The notes: generated by a model not told the origin, from the letters alone. A stretch of DNA of 64,000 nt from Lachnospiraceae bacterium (GCA_016283755.1 JAEENO010000032.1:62001-126000); one strand, 5' to 3'. Shown: positions 26,032 through 34,629, counted from the first letter of the stretch. A program made the numbers and translations.

Positions 26032-27192
26032 CTAACCGTTAAATATCTCCGTAAATGCCGATATCCTGAGTTTGACCTGCTCACTGTCGGCAGAAGAATA
26101 ATCTGTTGTAATACTTATAAACGGCAGCTTATGATTCTTTGCTGCAGCCCTGATAAAGCCGGATTCCACACTATAGGTATGACACATAGGAAGTAAAATC
26201 TCCATTATACCATCAACCTTATATTCCTCAATCAACGAGTCTATACTGTCCATACGATTCTTATTGGGGCTCATGACAGAGCAGCCTATATCAAGATAAC
26301 GTCTTGCTATATTCTCATATAAGTCGCCTTCCAAAAGTACCGGATTCGCGATATTCTTCATTCCATTGCAATTCTCATACGCAACAACAAGACCGCCGTT
26401 AGATTCTATAACCGGCACAACCTTATCAAATACACCGCCTATAGGGCACCCGGTAAGAAGAATTCTCATGGGTCGGGATGAAGACTTAAGCCCATCCGTA
26501 ATCACCCGGGATTGTTCGATTAGATTCTCCTTAATCCTCTTAAGCTCCTCAACAAGTTCTTCCTTATCGAATCTGTACTCGCTTCCCTTAAGTATATTAA
26601 AAAGTTCTGTTCCTGTAAGCACAGGACTATCCTCTTTCATAAGTTCGGAGATTTCCATAAGCTCCTCACGCACTGCGTTTTCAAGCTTAATCGCACTTAT
26701 TAACCTGTCTTCGGTAATCTTTACCCTGAACTTATCCTCAAGGCGAGCCGCCATTTTCTTAATCTCGGAAACCCATAATTTGAAACTCTCTTCTTCCTGA
26801 TTCTGCGGAAGCTGCATTACATGCACATCTTTAAACCGGCGCATATACTCATACATCTTCTTCTTGCCATCACAGGTAGTCTCTCCGACCACAAGATCTG
26901 AGAAATAAAAATACGGACACTTATCGGTCTTGGCAAAACCGTAACTGGATTTGATTAAAGGACATAGATTCTTCGGAAGCTCTTCTTCCGCGGAACCTAT
27001 TGTCTCATCGGAAGTTGCGCAAAGCGATACCGCAACACCCCCTATCGCAGTCACAAGTTCCTTCGGAAAGTACGTACAATATGCACCAACTATCGGCGTC
27101 CCTTTATCCCTATATTCCCGAACTTTAATAAAAGAATTCTTTCTTTGCTCCGAAAAAGTCTCAAAAACTTCCGGAAGATTGAGATTATTCAT
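26032..27192 (-). CDS. yjiM: YjiM/HgdB-like double-cubane-cluster-type protein
   Basis: A 386-residue member of the 2-hydroxyacyl-CoA dehydratase-like family, closest by eye to E. coli YjiM: ATSDETIGSAEEELPKNLCP, LIKSSYGFAKTDKCPYFYFSD and VVGETTCDGKKKMYEYM are nearly identical. Start at 27192 (MNNLNLPEVFETF) has GGGAGAAATTA before it. Conserved Cys occur in NLCP, DKCP, TTCDG, TGCPIGG and GCSVMSPN. Relatives hold a double-cubane [8Fe-9S] cluster and reduce small molecules at very low potential when driven by an ATPase activator. The activator is the gene just upstream. Substrate here unknown. Confidence 0.9.
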   Translation of the reverse strand: MNNLNLPEVFETFSEQRKNSFIKVREYRDKGTPIVGAYCTYFPKELVTAIGGVAVSLCATSDETIGSAEEELPKNLCPLIKSSYGFAKTDKCPYFYFSDLVVGETTCDGKKKMYEYMRRFKDVHVMQLPQNQEEESFKLWVSEIKKMAARLEDKFRVKITEDRLISAIKLENAVREELMEISELMKEDSPVLTGTELFNILKGSEYRFDKEELVEELKRIKENLIEQSRVITDGLKSSSRPMRILLTGCPIGGVFDKVVPVIESNGGLVVAYENCNGMKNIANPVLLEGDLYENIARRYLDIGCSVMSPNKNRMDSIDSLIEEYKVDGIMEILLPMCHTYSVESGFIRAAAKNHKLPFISITTDYSSADSEQVKLRISAFTEIFNG

Positions 27193-27208
27193 TAATTTCT
27201 CCCATATA

Positions 27209-27976
27209 TTAGAGGCGCATAGCAAATAACGCTGCACCGATTGCACCTGCATAGCGCGCATCCTCATTACTTATTACATCTGTTCCGAGCTTACGGCCAA
27301 TCGCTTCAATAAGATAATCATAATCGCAAAGCCCACCGGTTACGACAATTCTCTTATTCACTATAGGCATGTGAGTTGCCTGACTTATAACCTTATCGGC
27401 AATTGATTCTATAATCGCATAAGCTATATTCTCCTTATGCTCACCGCGGCCTATAAGTCCTATAACTTCCGACTCCGCAAATACCGTGCAAAGAGAACTA
27501 ATCGTCGTATCCGCACCATGCCTTGCCAACTCACACATATCGCGCGGTTCCATAGAAAGAGTATTTGCCATAACTTCAAGAAATCTGCCTGTTCCGGCAG
27601 AACACTTGTCATTCATAAGGAAATCAGCCACATTACCATCCACCGCCTCGATAATCTTGGTATCCTGTCCGCCTATATCTATGACAAGCAGGTTCTCTCC
27701 GCCGAATATATACGTCGCACCAAGTGCATGACAACTGATCTCAGTAACCGTCTTATCAGCATAAGGGACATTGACGCGGCCATACCCCGTCGCAACGATC
27801 TTGGCCGTATCCACTGCAACTCCTGCCTCTTTTAACTCTGCGATTATATCTTCCGCAACCTTTATACTGCTCCAACCCGTAGGGCGGATAATCTTACATA
27901 CTATCTCTTTATTATCACCAAGGACTGCAGCTTTCGCGCAGGTCGACCCGATATCAATTCCTATATATGTACTCAT
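27209..27976 (-). CDS. yjiL: YjiL/HgdC-like ATP-dependent activator ATPase
   Basis: A 255-residue BcrAD/BadFG/HgdC family ATPase. Seen: IGIDIGSTCAKAAVLG, ISCHALGATYIFGG, LVIDIGGQDTKII, FLMNDKCSAGTGRFLEVMA with the Cys that ligates the dimer-bridging 4Fe-4S cluster, CTVFAESEVIGLI with the second Cys, and VTGGLCDYDYL. Such ATPases inject electrons into HgdB-like partners on ATP hydrolysis. The partner is the next gene, 16 nt away. Confidence 0.95.
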   Translation of the reverse strand: MSTYIGIDIGSTCAKAAVLGDNKEIVCKIIRPTGWSSIKVAEDIIAELKEAGVAVDTAKIVATGYGRVNVPYADKTVTEISCHALGATYIFGGENLLVIDIGGQDTKIIEAVDGNVADFLMNDKCSAGTGRFLEVMANTLSMEPRDMCELARHGADTTISSLCTVFAESEVIGLIGRGEHKENIAYAIIESIADKVISQATHMPIVNKRIVVTGGLCDYDYLIEAIGRKLGTDVISNEDARYAGAIGAALFAMRL

Positions 27977-27981
27977 ATTAA

Positions 27982-28218
27982 TTAAATCATCAATTCATAC
28001 ACGCCGTCATACCCGATATTCTCACGTGCAAACGCTTTTAAAAGCTCATCTTTCTGCGTAATATCAGCCTTCCAGGCAAGGCCGCATCCCGCGGTTATTT
28101 CCTTCGGCACAGGGATGAGTCGCCCGGGAAGTCCGTTTTCCATGCAAAAGCGCTCAACCGCCATTGCATTGGCGGTTGATTCAAATGATATGATAAGCTG
28201 TAATCTCTTCTCTCGCAT
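27982..28218 (-). CDS. DUF3343 protein (putative Se/S-related)
   Basis: A 78-residue DUF3343 protein with the family pattern QLIISFESTANAMAVERFCMENGLPGRLIPVPKEITAGCGLAWKAD; the single Cys in AGCGLAW is conserved in the family. Small proteins of this type recur beside selenium-trait genes such as selD and yedF and beside sulfur-transfer genes. It lies between yedF and the activator ATPase in one operon. The exact role is not known; selenide or sulfide handling is inference from context. Confidence 0.87.
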   Translation of the reverse strand: MREKRLQLIISFESTANAMAVERFCMENGLPGRLIPVPKEITAGCGLAWKADITQKDELLKAFARENIGYDGVYELMI

Positions 28219-28238
28219 TATTTAATCCCGACTGCATA

Positions 28239-28853
28239 TTAAGGCTTAATGATTAAATCGGCGTTAGACATTCTCTCTACGATATCATACATGTTGGTAA
28301 CACCGCCGACCGCAAGCTTCTCCGTTAATCCGTAGAAGTTAAGGCAGGTTCCGCATGTAAGAATCTCTACACCCTGAGCTTCCATAGACTTAAGGTCTTC
28401 GATAGATACGGAGCCCTCACATGTTACGCTTGCGCCGCTGTTATAGAAAAGAATTGTTGTAGGAAGTTCATCCTGCTGACTTACGGCATAGATAAATCCC
28501 TTTAATAAAGTCTTGCCGAGATCTTCTGCACCTTCGCCCATATGATCCTTGGATATAACAACAACACGTCTTTTCTTTCTGCCTGTGTCAGTAACAAGAC
28601 ACTCTTCCTTAATATCATCAGCCGTTGCACCTTCGCCGATTGTCATTGTTACCTTATATTCCTTATCTGAAATCTTCTCCGACTTAACAGCATAACCCTT
28701 CTGGTTAGCCATCTTTGTAAGATTCTGAACCGCAATCTCGTTATCTACGCTTGTCTCAACAACGCCTGCAGCACCGTTTAAACTCTTGATTGCGTCCTTT
28801 GTCTTAACAACAGGAATCGGGCAAGCATCTCCAATAGCATTTACTTTAATCAT
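28239..28853 (-). CDS. yedF: YedF selenium-metabolism protein (TusA-DsrE fusion)
   Basis: A 204-residue fusion. Residues 1-72 are TusA-like with the active Cys in GDACPIPVVKTKDAI (about Cys10). Residues about 95-204 are DsrE/F-like with TCGTCLNFYGLTEKLAVG (Cys pair). This two-domain form is the selenium-metabolism protein YedF, which co-occurs with SelD and is thought to deliver selenium. It follows selD by 12 nt. Confidence 0.94.
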   Translation of the reverse strand: MIKVNAIGDACPIPVVKTKDAIKSLNGAAGVVETSVDNEIAVQNLTKMANQKGYAVKSEKISDKEYKVTMTIGEGATADDIKEECLVTDTGRKKRRVVVISKDHMGEGAEDLGKTLLKGFIYAVSQQDELPTTILFYNSGASVTCEGSVSIEDLKSMEAQGVEILTCGTCLNFYGLTEKLAVGGVTNMYDIVERMSNADLIIKP

Positions 28854-28865
28854 CTTTTTATCCTC

Positions 28866-29894
28866 CTATTTAATGACTTCAACTTCGAAATCTTTTTTCT
28901 CTATAACTTCGCCAACTATTGCAGCACTTGGGCACACCTTATTAAGCTTCGCTAAAAGCTCATCGGCCTTATCTTTTTCTATACCGATAAGAAGACCGCC
29001 GGATGTCTGCGGATCAAATAGCAGTTCTTCCATCGCAAAAGGTACACCGTTAAATTTAACCTTGCCTTCCGCAAAGTTTCTATTACGCTGTCCCGCAGCA
29101 GTAAGAAGAAATTCATCCGCATAACTTAAAGCTTCATCAAATCTCGGTACATTATCCGAATGGATTACTGCACTATACTTTCCATCAAGCATTTCTCTTA
29201 AGTGTCCAAGGAAACCAAATCCTGTAACATCCGTACATCCGTGAACATCATATTCTCTTATAACATCCGCAGCGTATTTATTAAGCGTGGTCATTGACTT
29301 AACCGCCTTATCCATAGCTTCTTTACTTGCTTCATTAACACGGTTGGCGGTACAGATAATTCCAACGCCCAGAGGCTTTGTAAGTATCAATGCATCACCG
29401 CATTTAATTCCGTTATTCGCAAGTATTTTCTTCGGATTAACGATTCCCGTTACGGAAAGACCGTATTTTACGGAAGCATCCATTATCGAATGTCCGCCCG
29501 CAAGCGTACCGCCTGCCTCTATAACTTTTTCCGAGCCGCCTCGCATTATCTCTCCCAAGATGTTAAGATCCATTGTCTCCGGGAAACATACGATATTAAG
29601 TGCGGTCTTAACTTCCCCACCCATTGCATATATATCGCTTAATGCATTGGTTGCGGCAATCTGTCCAAATGTATATGGGTCTTCCACCATAGGCGGAAAG
29701 AAATCAAGTGTCTGTACAAAAGCAAGGTCATCCGTAAGCTTATATACGGCCGCATCATCCTTGCTGTCGAATCCGATAAGTAAATTCGGGTCCTTATCTC
29801 CACGAGGCAGACGGGACAAAACCCTGTCAAGGATTCCCGCGCCAAGCTTTGCGGTGCATCCGCCTGTACTGCAAAAGAGCTTTTCTTCTGACAT
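28866..29894 (-). CDS. selD: Selenide, water dikinase SelD (Cys form)
   Basis: A 342-residue SelD, which makes selenophosphate from selenide and ATP for selenocysteine and selenouridine synthesis. Start at 29894 has GGAG nine bases upstream. The catalytic position is Cys in [12 protein letters not shown] (Cys13), not Sec as in some Clostridia, so it can be made without selenium. ATP-binding features include LVQTLDFFP-like [46 protein letters not shown] and [10 protein letters not shown]. It leads the operon with yedF, supporting a working selenium trait, confirmed by the tRNA-Sec at 62.9 kb. Confidence 0.96.
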   Translation of the reverse strand: MSEEKLFCSTGGCTAKLGAGILDRVLSRLPRGDKDPNLLIGFDSKDDAAVYKLTDDLAFVQTLDFFPPMVEDPYTFGQIAATNALSDIYAMGGEVKTALNIVCFPETMDLNILGEIMRGGSEKVIEAGGTLAGGHSIMDASVKYGLSVTGIVNPKKILANNGIKCGDALILTKPLGVGIICTANRVNEASKEAMDKAVKSMTTLNKYAADVIREYDVHGCTDVTGFGFLGHLREMLDGKYSAVIHSDNVPRFDEALSYADEFLLTAAGQRNRNFAEGKVKFNGVPFAMEELLFDPQTSGGLLIGIEKDKADELLAKLNKVCPSAAIVGEVIEKKDFEVEVIK

Positions 29895-29936
29895 AAATGT
29901 CACTCCTTAAATCAAAACTAACACTATAAGAATACT

Positions 29937-29963
29937 ATTCTATTGAATATTTCGCAATAGAAT
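29937..29963 (-). promoter_or_regulatory. Perfect 9-bp inverted repeat upstream of selD
   Basis: ATTCTATTG (29937-29945) and CAATAGAAT (29955-29963) separated by 9 nt, 43 bases before the selD start. A TATAGT -10-like hexamer lies between it and the gene (near 29922-29927). A candidate operator for the whole gene run; no regulator is assigned. Confidence 0.5.
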
Positions 29964-30023
29964 CATCCGTCTTTTTAATAAGTTTATATGTTTTTCTTAT
30001 TGTCTTAATATATACGGAAACAG

Positions 30024-30053
30024 AAAAAGAACCGCTTAAAAAAGCGGTTCTTT
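30024..30053 (-). terminator. Terminator after yjfB-like gene
   Basis: A perfect 12-bp stem AAAGAACCGCTT and AAGCGGTTCTTT with a 4-nt A loop just past the stop at 30071 on the minus strand. Confidence 0.88.
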
Positions 30054-30070
30054 ACGTTATGTGATGGCTA

Positions 30071-30271
30071 CTATACACGTATATCAATATTCGCGCCAAC
30101 ATTAGGGTTGACCGAAAGTTCCGATACCGGAGCCTGATTCATAGTAGAGATCATAGCTTCCCCAACATCCTGTATGGTATCAAGATTCTTGGACAAAACA
30201 GCGACTCCAACATCCGACATGGTTTTCGAATATGACATTGCCATCGATAAAGCTGCTATATCCATAGGCAC
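30071..30271 (-). CDS. YjfB family putative motility protein
   Basis: A 66-residue protein of the YjfB (putative motility protein) family: MPMDIAALSMAMSYSKTMSDVGVAVLSKNLDTIQDVGEAMISTM. Such short proteins are under flagellar sigma control in Bacillus and have no known activity. It is a single-gene unit with its own terminator and a GGAGGT ribosome site. Together with the FliK/FlhB-like genes it suggests a flagellated host. Confidence 0.87.
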   Translation of the reverse strand: MPMDIAALSMAMSYSKTMSDVGVAVLSKNLDTIQDVGEAMISTMNQAPVSELSVNPNVGANIDIRV

Positions 30272-30347
30272 CTCCTTTTGCTCTACAAATATACTCTAGC
30301 ATATATATGTATCGGATGTATGTCTTAATTCAATTAATTACATTTTT

Positions 30348-32303
30348 TTATCGAACTTTGATAAGTGCCCTCATTGCATTTAATACACATAAAACCATTA
30401 CGCCGACATCCGCAAAGATTGCAAGCCACATATTCGCAAGACCGATTGCCGCAAGCATCAGGCATCCAATCTTGATTAAAAGCGCGAAACCTATATTTTC
30501 ATATACGATTCTAAGCGCTCTTTTTGCAAGTCTTATTGCCTTAGGTACGTTAATAGGGTCGTCGTCCATTAAAACTACGTCAGCTGCCTCTATCGCAGCA
30601 TCGCTTCCCATCGCACCCATCGCAATTCCGATATCCGCACGGGTAAGTACCGGTGCATCATTTATTCCGTCACCTACAAAACATAAGGTTTCCTTGTCAT
30701 TCTTCTTCGATAAAAGTTCTTCCACACGACTTACCTTATCCGCAGGAAGAAGATTAGCGTGGAATTCATCTATCTTAATCTCTTTGGCCGTATGCTCTGC
30801 GATAACCTTATCGTCACCTGTAAGCATAACGTTCTTCTTAATTCCGAGATTCTTAAGTTCTGCGATTGCCTTGGCGGATTGAGCTTTTATAACATCCGAT
30901 ATAAGAATGTGGCCTTCATACTTACCGTCAATCGCAACATGTACAATCGTGCCCGGATGATTACACTTCTTATACTCATATCCTTCGCGCTCCATAAGAC
31001 GCGCATTACCGACCGCAACAGGGATTCCATCGACGCGAGCTTTAATGCCGTGGCCGCTGATTTCCTCGATATCGGTAACTCTACTTATGTCAAGCGCCTT
31101 ACCATACGCGAGCTTCAAACTGTTACTTATAGGATGAGAACTTGCTATCTCGGCTAATGCTGCATATTCAAGGATTCTCTTATCTTCATTTTCGTTGTGT
31201 CCGTGCTCGCATCCGCAGAACTCTCCGCATTTATCACAGGAGCAATGAATATCATTAACCTGAAATACACCCTGTGTCAAGGTTCCCGTCTTATCAAAGA
31301 CTACGTACTTTGCTTTGGAAAGTGCCTCAAGGTAATTAGAACCCTTAACAAGAATTCCTTCACGTCCCGCACCGCCTATTGCAGCAAAGAACGTAAGCGG
31401 AATACTTATTACAAGTGCACAAGGGCAGCTTACAACAAGGAATGTCAGCGCTCTATATAACCAGATTGATATATCAGCAGGGTTGTGTAATATAAATACA
31501 TTAAATACAGGCGGTATAATGAAAAGTGCTAATGCTAAGTAACATACAACCGGGGTATACACTCTTGCAAACCTTGATATAAAGTTCTCGGATCTTGACT
31601 TATTGGAGCTTGAATTCTCTACCAATTCAAGTATCTTAGATACAGTAGACTCACCGAAGTCCTTGGTTGTGCGGATTCTTAACACTCCGTTTAAGTTAAT
31701 ACATCCGCTTATTATCTCATCGCCCGGTTTCACGTCTCTTGGTACGCTCTCGCCCGTTAATGCGCTCGTATTAAGTGAAGATATACCGTCTTCTACAACA
31801 CCGTCGATAGGAACTTTTTCACCCGGATTAACAACTATAATTGTACCAATCACAACTTCCGAAGGATCGACCTTCTCAATAGTTCCGTCCTTCTCGATAT
31901 TGGCGTAATCCGGTCGGATATCCATAAGTTCGCTAATATTGCGTCTGCTCTTACCTACAGCGTAGCTCTGAAAAAGCTCACCCGTCTGATAGAAAAGCAT
32001 AACCGCAACAGCTTCGTTATAATCACCGGACTTTGTTATTATTGCAAGTGCAAAAGCTCCAACTGTCGCTACCGCCATAAGGAAATTCTCATCGAATACT
32101 CTTCTGTTTAAGATTCCTTTAAATGCCTTGCGCAATATGTCATATCCAATAATTACATAGATTATAATGTAGAATATAAGCTTGCCGATAGTCATTATAA
32201 GCTCCGGAGCCGGAAGCTTATCTACCGGAAGTACATTGATAAGAATAAGCATTACTGCGGATATTATTATCCTCGTAAGCATCTTTTTCTGCTTCTTATT
32301 CAT
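30348..32303 (-). CDS. Heavy-metal-translocating P1B-type ATPase (Zn/Cd/Pb type)
   Basis: A 651-residue P-type ATPase that pumps metal out of the cell. Seen: actuator loop SALTGESVP, membrane metal motif SCPCALVIS (Cys-Pro-Cys), phosphorylation motif VFDKTGTLTQG, SSHPIS-type HP motif (EIASSHPIS) and GDGINDAPVL. Eight helices expected. It has no N-terminal HMA domain; this is provided by the separate small gene just upstream. An unusual Cys/His-rich insert follows the DKTGT motif (HCSCDKCGEFCGCEHGH), probably a cytosolic metal site. Zn/Cd/Pb specificity is inferred from CPC plus context. Confidence 0.94.
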   Translation of the reverse strand: MNKKQKKMLTRIIISAVMLILINVLPVDKLPAPELIMTIGKLIFYIIIYVIIGYDILRKAFKGILNRRVFDENFLMAVATVGAFALAIITKSGDYNEAVAVMLFYQTGELFQSYAVGKSRRNISELMDIRPDYANIEKDGTIEKVDPSEVVIGTIIVVNPGEKVPIDGVVEDGISSLNTSALTGESVPRDVKPGDEIISGCINLNGVLRIRTTKDFGESTVSKILELVENSSSNKSRSENFISRFARVYTPVVCYLALALFIIPPVFNVFILHNPADISIWLYRALTFLVVSCPCALVISIPLTFFAAIGGAGREGILVKGSNYLEALSKAKYVVFDKTGTLTQGVFQVNDIHCSCDKCGEFCGCEHGHNENEDKRILEYAALAEIASSHPISNSLKLAYGKALDISRVTDIEEISGHGIKARVDGIPVAVGNARLMEREGYEYKKCNHPGTIVHVAIDGKYEGHILISDVIKAQSAKAIAELKNLGIKKNVMLTGDDKVIAEHTAKEIKIDEFHANLLPADKVSRVEELLSKKNDKETLCFVGDGINDAPVLTRADIGIAMGAMGSDAAIEAADVVLMDDDPINVPKAIRLAKRALRIVYENIGFALLIKIGCLMLAAIGLANMWLAIFADVGVMVLCVLNAMRALIKVR

Positions 32304-32325
32304 GGGTTTTCTCCATTAATGTCAA

Positions 32326-32544
32326 TTAAAGTTCAATCTCGCAATCAGGCTCTACCTTCTTGCAGGCCCGCAAAACCTCTTTCATGGTTGCCTTTTCATC
32401 AGCACCTTCTGCAAATTCAACTATCATCTTCTGAGTCATGAAGTTAACGGTTGCGTTGCTTACACCCTCTACCTTCTTGGTTGTTTCTTCCATAAGATTT
32501 GCGCAGTTAGCGCAGTCTACTTCAATACTATATGTCTTCTTCAT
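32326..32544 (-). CDS. HMA-domain metal-binding protein
   Basis: A 72-residue heavy-metal-associated domain. The metal site is in VDCANCANLMEE (C-x-x-C, residues 10-13). Ferredoxin-like alternation of strands and helices fits a chaperone or detached ATPase N-domain. It is 22 nt before the P-type ATPase gene, in the same unit, under a promoter at 32582-32610. Confidence 0.93.
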   Translation of the reverse strand: MKKTYSIEVDCANCANLMEETTKKVEGVSNATVNFMTQKMIVEFAEGADEKATMKEVLRACKKVEPDCEIEL

Positions 32545-32581
32545 AAGAAAACCTCCTTAATATTTTGTCTTTATGATTCAA

Positions 32582-32610
32582 AGTATATTGAATTATTCTA
32601 TGCCAGTCAA
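32582..32610 (-). promoter_or_regulatory. Promoter of the metal-efflux operon
   Basis: On the minus strand TTGACT (32605-32610) and TATACT (32582-32587) are spaced by 17 nt, upstream of the HMA gene start at 32544. Confidence 0.75.
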
Positions 32611-32629
32611 CAGTAGTGCATTAAAGCAT

Positions 32630-32684
32630 TCCAAATGGTATGTTTTAATTTCCGATTGGATTATTTTTCCGTTTGGAGTATAAT
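32630..32684 (+). promoter_or_regulatory. Regulator promoter with three TCC-N4-GG(A/T) repeats
   Basis: TTGGAT (32656-32661) and TATAAT (32679-32684) with a 17-nt spacer form the regulator's promoter. Three copies of a short dyad overlap it: TCCAAATGGT (32630-32639), TCCGATTGGA (32651-32660) and TCCGTTTGGA (32668-32677). These are candidate binding sites of the divergent ArsR-AraC regulator. Confidence 0.65.
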
Positions 32685-32721
32685 TAGTGCAACAGATTGT
32701 TTCGTATAGAAAGGAGACGCT

Positions 32722-33423
32722 ATGTCCAATCATTTACCTCACGATCACGGTCATTTGCCGCATTCACTGCCTGCAAGTATTCCCGAGAACTGCTCATTTG
32801 AGAAAGCAGCCGAGATATTTAAAATACTATCAGACAGCAAAAGAGCCGAGATTCTATGGCTTTTATGCCATTGTGAAGAGTGCGTTGTAAATATTGCAGC
32901 GCTTCTTGATATGACCAACTCATTATGTTCTCATCACCTTAAGGTATTAAAAGATGCAGGACTTATTCTTAACCGCAGAGAAGGTCGTGAGACATATTAT
33001 ACGGCATCGGAAACTGCGTATTCAGAGCTTTTACACGAAATGATTGAACGTATGATTGAGATTGATTGTCCGTTTGAGGGATTATTCGAAGAAAAAGATT
33101 CGTATGATACGCAGATTCAGGTAATTAATGAAGTCCACGATTTCTTAACCCGTGACCTTACAACAAGATATACCGTGGAGGAATTATCAGCGAAGTTCCA
33201 TATCAATACAACTTCACTTAAGAATGTCTTCAAAAAAGTATACGGTGAACCTATAGCCACATACATGAAAAACTATAGAATTCACCGTGCAAAAGAACTT
33301 TTACTTACAACCGACAAACCAATCTCCGAGATTGCATCACTTGTCGGCTATGAGAATCAGAGCAAGTTTACGCAGGCCTTTAAATCCATAACCGGTAAAC
33401 TGCCCAAGGATATACGTAAATAG
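32722..33423 (+). CDS. ArsR/SmtB - AraC fusion transcriptional regulator
   Basis: A 233-residue two-domain regulator. Residues about 20-110 are a winged-helix ArsR/SmtB domain: FEKAAEIFKILSDSKRAEILWLLCHCEECVVNIAALLDMTNSLCSHHLKVLKDAGLI. The CHCEEC cluster lies where CadC/ArsR metal Cys are found. A His-rich start (HLPHDHGHLPH) is another possible metal site. Residues about 135-232 are an AraC-type double helix-turn-helix ending in ASLVGYENQSKFTQAFKSITGKLPKDIRK. Fusion of the two families is uncommon. It is divergent from the efflux genes, which it most likely controls. Confidence 0.87.
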   Translation: MSNHLPHDHGHLPHSLPASIPENCSFEKAAEIFKILSDSKRAEILWLLCHCEECVVNIAALLDMTNSLCSHHLKVLKDAGLILNRREGRETYYTASETAYSELLHEMIERMIEIDCPFEGLFEEKDSYDTQIQVINEVHDFLTRDLTTRYTVEELSAKFHINTTSLKNVFKKVYGEPIATYMKNYRIHRAKELLLTTDKPISEIASLVGYENQSKFTQAFKSITGKLPKDIRK

Positions 33424-33483
33424 ACTTTACCAATCCGAGTCCCAAGCTTTATCATTGTCGTTATAATAATCCCTGTAATAAAG

Positions 33484-33505
33484 AAGCGCACCTTATGGTG
33501 CGCCT
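33484..33505 (-). terminator. Terminator after the DHHW gene
   Basis: A 7-bp GC-rich stem GCGCACC and GGTGCGC with loop TTAT, directly past the stop at 33508; A/T-rich flank follows on both strands, so it may also serve the convergent regulator gene. Confidence 0.7.
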
Positions 33506-33507
33506 CA

Positions 33508-34599
33508 TTATTTTAATTTTGTCTCTGCAAAGTTCGGTATGTTATATAATACCAGCACTTCAGTGATTGCATTATTATCGATATATTCCTGCAAATCTCC
33601 GATAAAGAATCGAAGATCTATCATATGTACTTCTTCGTAATCTTCAGGCAAGAACTGTGCAAAACAGTTAGCGTAGGAATCCTTAATTATTAAGATTCTG
33701 CCTTCTCCGCTCCCCTCTATCTTGGTTGAAGCCTGATTGGAATTAAGAAATACAGCATACTTATCTGCGCTTTTTAAGAATGAGCGCGTATACATGGTAT
33801 TATCGCAATCTGTACTGTCATTATAATACACATTATGATTATCGCTTATATAGTAAGCGTCTATTACATCATAAGGGGCAAAAGGATAATTAACCTTGTT
33901 AAAAGTAGTTCCCCTGAAGTCCTCAGATAGCACTTCCTTAGTATATTCATCCAAGGCATGCGGTGTTCTTCCGATTGCCTTCATATACTCTGCATAAGCA
34001 TAGTAAGCACCAAGCGATGTCCAGTGATGATCGGTCTTGTAATATATATATTCGCTCGAATGGTCTGTTAATATAGGGGTTACATCTACAAGCGTAAATC
34101 CCTTATCCTTCATATATTCAAAAACTTCTTCTTGCGAGGCCATCGGTGCAAACTTAGGAAGCTTATCAGATAAAACCTCACCCGCCGTAGGAACCAGCAT
34201 AAGCCGCATAGGAATTCCTCTACCGGAAAGGGTCTCCTCAATTCCCTTAAAATATGAGCAGAGCTTCTCAAGATTGTCATTGTCAAACTCTGATACCACT
34301 TCAATCAAGTACCCGTCTTTTGCGAAATACACTCCGCCGCTGTCACGCTTACCCAGGGCATATTCCTTTATAGTCTTAACGGTTACCCAGCCGTCGCGCT
34401 CCGGAAACTGGTCTGCCATATATTTTTCTATCTCACTTGAAAACTTCCCGCTTAATATTCTATCAATTGCCATACTCGGGAACTTCGCAAGCATTCTCTT
34501 TTCATTCTCGGAATATAATCTATCCGGTGCTGCAATGCCCCAAATCGAGCATCCAATAAGCACAAGACAGAATAATGCCGTCATAATCTTCTTATGCAT
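33508..34599 (-). CDS. DHHW-type SGNH-fold exported protein
   Basis: A 363-residue protein with an N-terminal membrane anchor (about 5-22). YYKTDHHWTSLGAYYAYAEYM gives the DHHW family motif, and ILIIKDSYANCFAQFLPE resembles the Ser-containing strand of AlgX/AlgJ-like SGNH proteins that acetylate surface polysaccharides or assist this. No MBOAT acyltransferase gene is adjacent, which is the usual partner. It follows a DUF4358 lipoprotein gene; these two often occur together in Lachnospiraceae. Confidence 0.85.
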   Translation of the reverse strand: MHKKIMTALFCLVLIGCSIWGIAAPDRLYSENEKRMLAKFPSMAIDRILSGKFSSEIEKYMADQFPERDGWVTVKTIKEYALGKRDSGGVYFAKDGYLIEVVSEFDNDNLEKLCSYFKGIEETLSGRGIPMRLMLVPTAGEVLSDKLPKFAPMASQEEVFEYMKDKGFTLVDVTPILTDHSSEYIYYKTDHHWTSLGAYYAYAEYMKAIGRTPHALDEYTKEVLSEDFRGTTFNKVNYPFAPYDVIDAYYISDNHNVYYNDSTDCDNTMYTRSFLKSADKYAVFLNSNQASTKIEGSGEGRILIIKDSYANCFAQFLPEDYEEVHMIDLRFFIGDLQEYIDNNAITEVLVLYNIPNFAETKLK

Positions 34600-34629
34600 A
34601 CCATGCCTCCGTACACGTGTTACACGATT

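Noticed and set aside
26032-27267. Longer start of the double-cubane protein at 27267
   Set aside because: The extra residues overlap the activator gene in another frame, have no ribosome site, and the family starts at the MNNLNLPEVF position.
28866-29894. Possible selenocysteine form of SelD
   Set aside because: The catalytic position is a normal Cys codon and the frame has no internal TGA.
30307-30882. Plus-strand frame opposite the end of the metal ATPase
   Set aside because: Antisense to conserved ATPase motifs (GDGINDAP region); low-complexity Ser/Ile-rich product.
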